DNA of 64,000 nt, from positions 372,001-436,000 of the forward strand of contig JAJGOT010000349.1 in assembly GCA_022457155.1 (NCBI GenBank). The letters run 5' to 3'. The notes under the pieces are model-generated. The model saw only the letters and a program-made list of their open reading frames with translations, did no database searches and was not told the DNA's origin. Origin of the DNA: Cladopsammia gracilis. Taxonomy: Eukaryota; Cnidaria; Anthozoa; Scleractinia; Dendrophylliidae. A program made the position numbers and the translations under genes. This document shows, one piece after another, positions 58,604 to 64,000 of the stretch. How positions within the stretch are numbered: the stretch's first letter is position 1; every line of letters starts with the position of its first letter.

Positions 58604-61152
58604 TCAACATTCCACAAAATGGCTTGTTTTGAGCGGGATATCAATGAGCGGCTCTTGACTGCACCATGGTGGCTTAGAATCTTCTTTAACAGGTATCTCA
58701 TCACACTTAGCATCTCCAAACGAGCTTAAATAAGAAGCATACAATGTTCTTGCTTTGACAAGCGTTTTAGCAAGGTCATGCTTTCGAATCAATTTATCAA
58801 AGTACATGGCAAGTGTATTGTAATCCATTTGTTTCTGCATACAGTGGTCCTTGTGAAGTGACAGTATGGCCAAGCACATGAACAGAGCAAATGGATTGCC
58901 ATCACCCAACTGATATGGTCCTGGTAGCTGCAGCAGTTTTGTTGTTTGATCCACAGGTTTGGCTGTTAATGGACAGAACCCACTTTCCTCCAGATCACTG
59001 TCTGAATCATCATCAATACCAACACTGATATCCTCTCCAAAGTAGCCATTCTGCATGAGAATGGCAGCAGAGTTCACTCCAGACATCCCTCCAACTGAGC
59101 TTATTCTAGATGGCTGTGTGATTGAGCTCCAAATTACATCCATTAATTGCACAGCATCATCAAATGGAAACTCTCTCTTTAAGTCTAGAAGAAGCCAGCG
59201 ATAGCAGAAGAACATGTCATCTGCCCCAATATTCATGAGATACTTAAACAGCTCTGGTTCCATGCGATTAACCAGCTGTGACAGGTGATCAAATTTCAGA
59301 GTCATAGCTTTCCCATCTAAAAGAAAGTGTCCTTTCATCCTGTCTAGCAGAGCACAGAAACAGGTGTATGCTACTGATTCATCATCTAAGATGACCAGCA
59401 AAGGAGCTGCCAGGTCACTCATTCCTTGTGCATAAGACACATCAGGATTCTCCAAGGCATAAGTTGTCAAGAGGTTAAACAAAGCATCCATATGTTGATG
59501 ATCATCTGGCACAGCAAAGTAGGAGTGTGTCCGGTCTGTTCGCAACACATCTTTCATTATTAGGTGAGTGATAGATTCAATTTCTTTGGGATTTCGAGCC
59601 TTCCATTTTGTTTTAAGATGACAGTAAACCTGTGATTTCATATTTAAGTGTCTTTCCCTCTCTTCTTTTGTCAAATCAGGAGGAAACACATTCAGGAGAT
59701 GAGGCCAAACCTCTTTACGTAAACCAGTCTCAAGTCCACCCCCCTGGAATATCCTGGCCCACAACACATCACTGCCAAGTACACGACCCTCCACATCCAA
59801 ATGACACTGCCATTCAAATTCCTTTAAAGGTCCTCTCCTTACTGATTCACCAAAGGCTCTGGTTATCTTGTTGAATGTTCGTTCCATTTGATGTTTTAAG
59901 GAAATATGAAATGGCACATTTGTGGAGACACCAGTGGACTGCACATTATTGGTCAGAGGTACCTCTGTGGCTTCAAGAAACGTCCATTCACTCTGGCCGT
60001 CATCTGAGACAGAAAGTGATTTATTAATTAATAATAACATTTTAGTGAATTTAATTAAGTACAAATGAACCTGCACAACACAGGGATTGTATGAATTTTG
60101 GTATCTTTGAACCAAGAGAGTTATCCGTAATAGAGAGGTGTCTGTAACAAAAGGTCTGACTGTATAAAGAAAGTTAGTTGTCACATCTTTGTAGTTGCTA
60201 AACTGAATTCGCTTTCCCTAAACTAAATTTGCTGTTGCTAATTTTAATTTGTTACCACTAAATATCAATTTGCTGTCGCTAATTAAATTCGTTGCTGCTA
60301 AACTAAATTCGCTGTCGCTATAAAATACCATTTGCTGTCAGGAAATTCAATTCATGAGTGCTAAATTCAATTTGTTGCCACCAAATTCAGTTTGTTGTGG
60401 CTAAACTGAATTTGTTGCTGCAAAACTGAATTTGCTACCCCTGAATTCAATTCACTGTTGCTAAAATCCATTCGCTGTTGCTAAAATCCATTCGCTGGCA
60501 CTAAATTCCATTTGTTGCCACAAAATTCAATTCACTGTTGTTAAGGGTGACAATAAATACAGTCAACTCCCGTCTTGCAGAAACCTCTCTATAATCAATG
60601 AACACCCTGTTATTATGGACAGAATTTAAAACTAAGTAGCGGCAAATAAAATTGACTGACTCCATTGCAGACAAAAAATGTGGTTCTAAAAGTGTCCATC
60701 AGAGGGAGGTGACTGCAGTGCATAGTACAAATAACCTGTGCCCTTGCACAAATAATAACAAAATTGTCCTTAAAAGATACATTTAGAAGTAAATACAGCT
60801 ATTTCAGTTAACGTTGTCGGATGAAAGCTTAAAGCCAAGACCGCAAGGTAGTATGGGTTAGGGTTAAAAGCCATTATATAAAAATCCCATACCACCTTGC
60901 GGTCTAGGCTATTCATCTTTTTCATCCGACAACGTTAATTGAAATAGCTGTATACTCCAGGTTTGATTCACAAGCCAACAGATAATAAGATCACCTGAGC
61001 AAATAACCGGTTCAACTTTCAAGCTTAAAAATGGTAATGAGGCACTCATAAATGCAGCATCTAAGTCAAAGTCTGATGTAAGGGACAGGAACACATCTGG
61101 CCTCTTTCCATTTTCAGTTGACTGTGGGAGCTGATATGATATTTCAAAGTCT
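58604..61152 (-). CDS. TBC1D25: TBC1D25 (OATL1) homologue, Rab GTPase-activating protein, 5' partial
   Basis: TBC1D25 is a RabGAP linked to autophagosome-lysosome fusion through Rab33B. Two exons are clear: 61152 (or 61150)-60995 and 60003-58604, where the stop is. The junction joins a G to AT to make an Asp codon (KVEPVICS-DDGQSEW). The first exon gives DVFLSLTSDFDLDAAFMSAS, matching the human N-terminal VYLSLLSDWDLDAAF block. The big exon carries the TBC domain: LRKEVWPHLLNVFP, the arginine finger in MKDVLRTDR, the glutamine finger in VSYAQGMSDL, GADDMFFCYRWLLLDLKREF, and the C-terminal GNPFALFMCLAILSLHKDH and DYNTLAMYFDKLIRKH. Both GAP fingers are present, so it should be catalytic. The N-terminal exon with the start was not found. 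Reading frame 5' of 60003 is intron. Confidence 0.93.
60190..60541. repeat. ~21-bp degenerate tandem repeat in the TBC1D25 intron
   Basis: About 16 units of the form 'gctaaattcaatttgttgcc', varying at the CT/GC positions ('ttcgctgttgctaaaatcca' at 60465-60485 occurs twice exactly). It lies 190 bp upstream of the acceptor at 60004. Confidence 0.9.
60796..60950. mobile_element. 155-bp hairpin MITE with TA target site
   Basis: The left end 'cagctatttcagttaacgtt' and the right end 'aacgttaattgaaatagctg' are flanked by TA on both sides. The inner arms pair through 'accgcaaggtagtatggg'. A TA target suggests a Tc1/mariner-type mobiliser. The element ends 45 bp from the donor side of the TBC1D25 exon at 60995. 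Confidence 0.85.
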
Positions 61153-61544
61153 CTATCAAATTAAACAACAACACAAATAGATGTGAGTAGCTTGGCCTAC
61201 AATGTACGAAGAAGGGAAAACGAAATATAACAAGAAGCTGTACACAGCTTGAACTCGTGGCACCTTCAACTCATTAGCAGCATAGATTCCCGAGCGTTTT
61301 GAGTGCCTTTACAGAGAAACATAAGCTTAAAATTATGTCTAATCAAAGGCTCCTAAGAGCCAACCCGTGAAGAAGAAATGCTAACATGTTTAACGCAATA
61401 CTGTGGTAAGCTTATGTTTTCACAGACATGGTTCGATATTTTTTTTTTAATTAAACGTAAGGATTTTTGACGAAAGCAAAAAAAATAAGTACATCACTTT
61501 CATAATGTCCAGTCCAAAGATAGAAAACATAGGGGAAAAAAGGT
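61153..61544. other. TBC1D25 upstream intron sequence
   Basis: Nothing recognisable. The missing N-terminal TBC1D25 exon could not be placed here or further right. Confidence 0.4.
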
Positions 61545-61640
61545 CCTGAGCATGACTTGAACTCGGGCCTTCCGAATCTCACTCCCGGCACTAAGCCACA
61601 ACCCCAATCCACTACCAATAGGGAACACATGCTCAATTAA
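61545..61640 (-). mobile_element. tRNA-derived SINE fragment
   Basis: On the minus strand 'tggcttagtgccgggagtg' resembles an A-box (TRGCNNARYNGG with two extra bases) and 'cgagttcaagtcatgc' fits a B-box (GTTCAANNC), about 40 bp apart. No acceptor stem closes, so this is a SINE head or tRNA pseudogene and not a tRNA gene. Confidence 0.5.
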
Positions 61641-63351
61641 GACTAAATTTTATTATTTCAAGGTAAGGTAGATATGCATCAAAACGCGTGTCTCGGTTGA
61701 AAAATCCTTTTAGATCGATTTTAATGTTGTACTAAAGACTCCAAATGCGAAACATCTTTAAGCTTTATTGTTGTTTATATTTGTTTACATCAAATTAATT
61801 ATTGTTATCGCTGGATTCACATTGGTATTGTTATGAAACGCATTCATAACAAAGCATTACTCACTAAGTTTACAGCTGATGGAAGGAGTGATTGAGTGAG
61901 TGAGCGAGTGAAATTAAATTTTAGCCACCGTTACTGATAAGTCATAACCCATTGATTACGCTTGCGCGTATTCATGAGTTCAAAAGTAAGACTACACTAC
62001 ATTCACTACATTCAGTAGCCGACACTTCAAGGCTTGATCACTAAGCAAATTGCAAGTTATATAAAACACAAAACTTGCCGGAACAAAACTCCCACAGGAA
62101 TAAGTGGCAAACACAATATCAAATGGTCCTATCCATCCATGAACACCTTGCATTGCCTTGAAAACTTGCAATTGTACGCTGCAGTTCTTTCTTTTGCTTC
62201 TCAAGTCAACACATGGAGAGATTTTGCAGTATGGGTATGTATTTCATGTCTGAAAGCCATATAGTCGTCCACATAAACTAAAATATGCGTGCATAAATTT
62301 GCATGTGCTAATGTGACATTAAAAAAAAAGAAAACTCAGAGCCGGATTTACAACTTAATATGTGCTGCGCCACAAGCAAGTAATAATAAAACACCAGAGG
62401 CATTTGACAGAATGACAAAAGTGCACAAAACACAAGCCACAGGTGAGTGCTTTCTAGATTTCTTGATCAACTCAGATAAATGAAAGGTCAGTCAACTACA
62501 ACAGTCATTCAGCTGTTGTTTTCAGGACTACACTAACTTAGACAATCACACTAGACAGACACCTAAATTTTTATACTCCTGGGTTCAAACCATTTACAAG
62601 ATTTCTTGAGTGTTCTCAAATTCCTGTTAATAAAGAGGAGGTGAATAGGTCTATGAATCAGTGGATTTTGTAAATAACTTTGCCCAGATTTCAGATTCAG
62701 AGAAACATTTTAACAAATTTGTGGATACTGCCAATGCAGTGGATTACAAATGTATCCCAATTTTGGGCCCCAAATTTTGGCTTTTTGCTTCTTATATAGT
62801 TCCTATCATGGATCCCCTTTATTGACCTGTTAGTTGATTATAATACCGGTATATTGAGGGAGCCTATTTATTTATTAATTTATTTATCAGCCCAGTAGTT
62901 TCTTTTGTGCTTCCTTGCTCTTGAATTTTATATTTATTTACTGTAACTGTTTACAATATAGGGCAATAAACTTGAACTTGACTTGAACTTGTTTTCATGA
63001 CAACTGAGATCACAATACTGTCAAACCGTGTTTTGTTGACATTCAATTGCCAATTAAGCGTGAGAAAACTCACGAAGACTTTTCTAACAAAAAATAATCC
63101 CATATGCACAGATAAACGGCTGACGCAAAACCCTTCAAATCACTAAAATTCACTCAAGACTTGACTAGATGAAATATTCAACTTGCATTCGTGATTGGGT
63201 AATGGAAAATCCTTTGCTACTCCTTTACAGAACTTATTGCTGTGGAACGAGCGTAGCGAGTGAGCAGCAACATAATCAGGATTTAAGAGAAATATATGAG
63301 AAAAAAATATAAGCTAGGAAAAATCTCGATTTGATCGCTTTTTACCAGAAT
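61641..63351. other. gene-poor, with a LINE tail
   Basis: At 62940-62990 'gggcaataaacttgaacttg' with CTTGA repeats is a LINE 3' tail on the + strand, and AT-rich 'tttatttatt' precedes it. Open frames at 61992-62264 and 62289-62483 show no domain. Confidence 0.4.
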
Positions 63352-63693
63352 TCACTGCGCCACCAACACATTTTGGGCCAGAATGCACTGCGCCACGAAC
63401 AATAGCCTCGCTTGCTGCTTCAAGCTCAGTGTTGGCTGCGAGATTTGTAATACAGTATTTTGGTCCAACATGTCCCAGTCGAAATCGGAACTGAAGTGTC
63501 GAAGACTACTACGAGTTGAGCGGGGACTGCGAGGCATGGTGATAGGACCGTTGAATGGCAAAGATTTTTGAAGATTGTACGGAACAAAAGACAAATTTAT
63601 TTTGAAATCACTCCGACAGGGGTCAAATGAGACTGAGCTGAGCTGAGCGCTTGGGGACGCGAAACCTGAGCTGAGCTTGGGAGACGCGAACAC
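63352..63693 (-). CDS. unassigned ORF, possible first exon
   Basis: A 113-residue open frame. An internal ATG (MPRSPRSTRSSLRHFS) has a fair context and is followed by SSDFDWDMLDQNTVLQ. In another frame the same DNA reads ANTELEAASEAIVRGA, so the true frame is uncertain. No clear donor continues either frame. It could be the start of a gene extending to the left, possibly the TBC1D25 5' end, but no homologous residues support that. Confidence 0.2.
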   Translation of the reverse strand: MFASPKLSSGFASPSAQLSSVSFDPCRSDFKINLSFVPYNLQKSLPFNGPITMPRSPRSTRSSLRHFSSDFDWDMLDQNTVLQISQPTLSLKQQARLLFVAQCILAQNVLVAQ

Positions 63694-64000
63694 ACAGTAA
63701 TTAACCTAAATTTTCACACCTTCCTCGTGGTGAACGCGTCCTTTACTCAACAATACTCTACAGAAATTGCAGGAACTTGATACGTGAATTACAAAACAAA
63801 ATTAGTCTTATTAGCTGGAATTTTCGTCGATTCATCCCGGTTACATTTGCTTTGCTTCCCCTCAAAAAACGAAAGAGAAAATTCTGTAATACCAGCGAGA
63901 CGATAAAACAGCATTGTTACAACAAATTTACCGCAGCAATTACTATCTTTTGGATACACTAGTTTTCTATTCACAATATAAATACCAAAGTACTGTCTTT
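63694..64000. other. right edge, nothing recognised
   Basis: Short overlapping open frames on both strands without motifs. Confidence 0.4.

Noticed and set aside
58604..60184. 526-residue ORF as the complete TBC protein start (ATG at 60184)
   Set aside because: Residues upstream of 60003 have no homology, and a clean acceptor (TCTCAG) at 60004 joins in phase to the exon at 60995 carrying the conserved N-terminal block.
61451..61636. tRNA gene
   Set aside because: A- and B-box-like motifs are present but no acceptor stem or full cloverleaf forms, and the A-box has extra bases. Called as SINE.

Overview
The window is nuclear DNA from an animal, most probably an anthozoan cnidarian such as a stony coral. 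It has spliced genes with GT-AG introns, metazoan orthologues (NEDD1, PEX26, TBC1D25), a DIRS-type tyrosine-recombinase retroelement, L1-like and other non-LTR retrotransposon fragments, and many palindromic MITEs. The species cannot be named from the sequence alone. No bacterial operon, CRISPR array, rRNA or intact tRNA gene was found.

Layout. 1-2.7 kb: a decayed DIRS-class element with split direct repeats. 3.9-5.8 kb: an L1-like remnant on the minus strand, then a candidate hammerhead ribozyme. 6.2-15.5 kb (+): the C-terminal exons of NEDD1, with a ~1.1 kb minisatellite in an intron. 16-21 kb: MITEs and an L1-like element on the + strand carrying several nested insertions. 21.6-28.4 kb (-): a complete seven-exon PEX26. 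31.2-36.3 kb (-): five exons of an unrecognised single-pass membrane protein, interleaved with CCAAT-rich MITEs. 39.6-54.1 kb: a large tandem segmental duplication. Each unit carries an intact single-exon trypsin-like peptidase gene on the minus strand, and the second unit has gained a 3.0 kb DNA transposon flanked by TTA. 54-58.5 kb: reverse-transcriptase remnants and repeats. 58.6-61.2 kb (-): the TBC1D25 C-terminal exons. 61.2-64 kb: a tRNA-like SINE, LINE tails and unassigned sequence.

The three recognised genes have ordinary housekeeping roles: gamma-tubulin ring recruitment, peroxisomal import-receptor recycling, and Rab GTPase activation in autophagy. I see no sign that they act together as one system.

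The unusual material is as follows. (i) The duplicated peptidase locus has about 1.45 kb of perfect identity inside otherwise diverged copies, and one copy holds a datable transposon insertion. (ii) A ~140 bp module with apparent compensatory pairing occurs twice, ending in the consensus 5' splice-site complement. (iii) There is a minimal hammerhead ribozyme motif. (iv) The PEX26 upstream region contains a duplicated E2F-like palindrome. Exon boundaries were derived by hand from frame, splice dinucleotides and remembered homologues. No database search was run.
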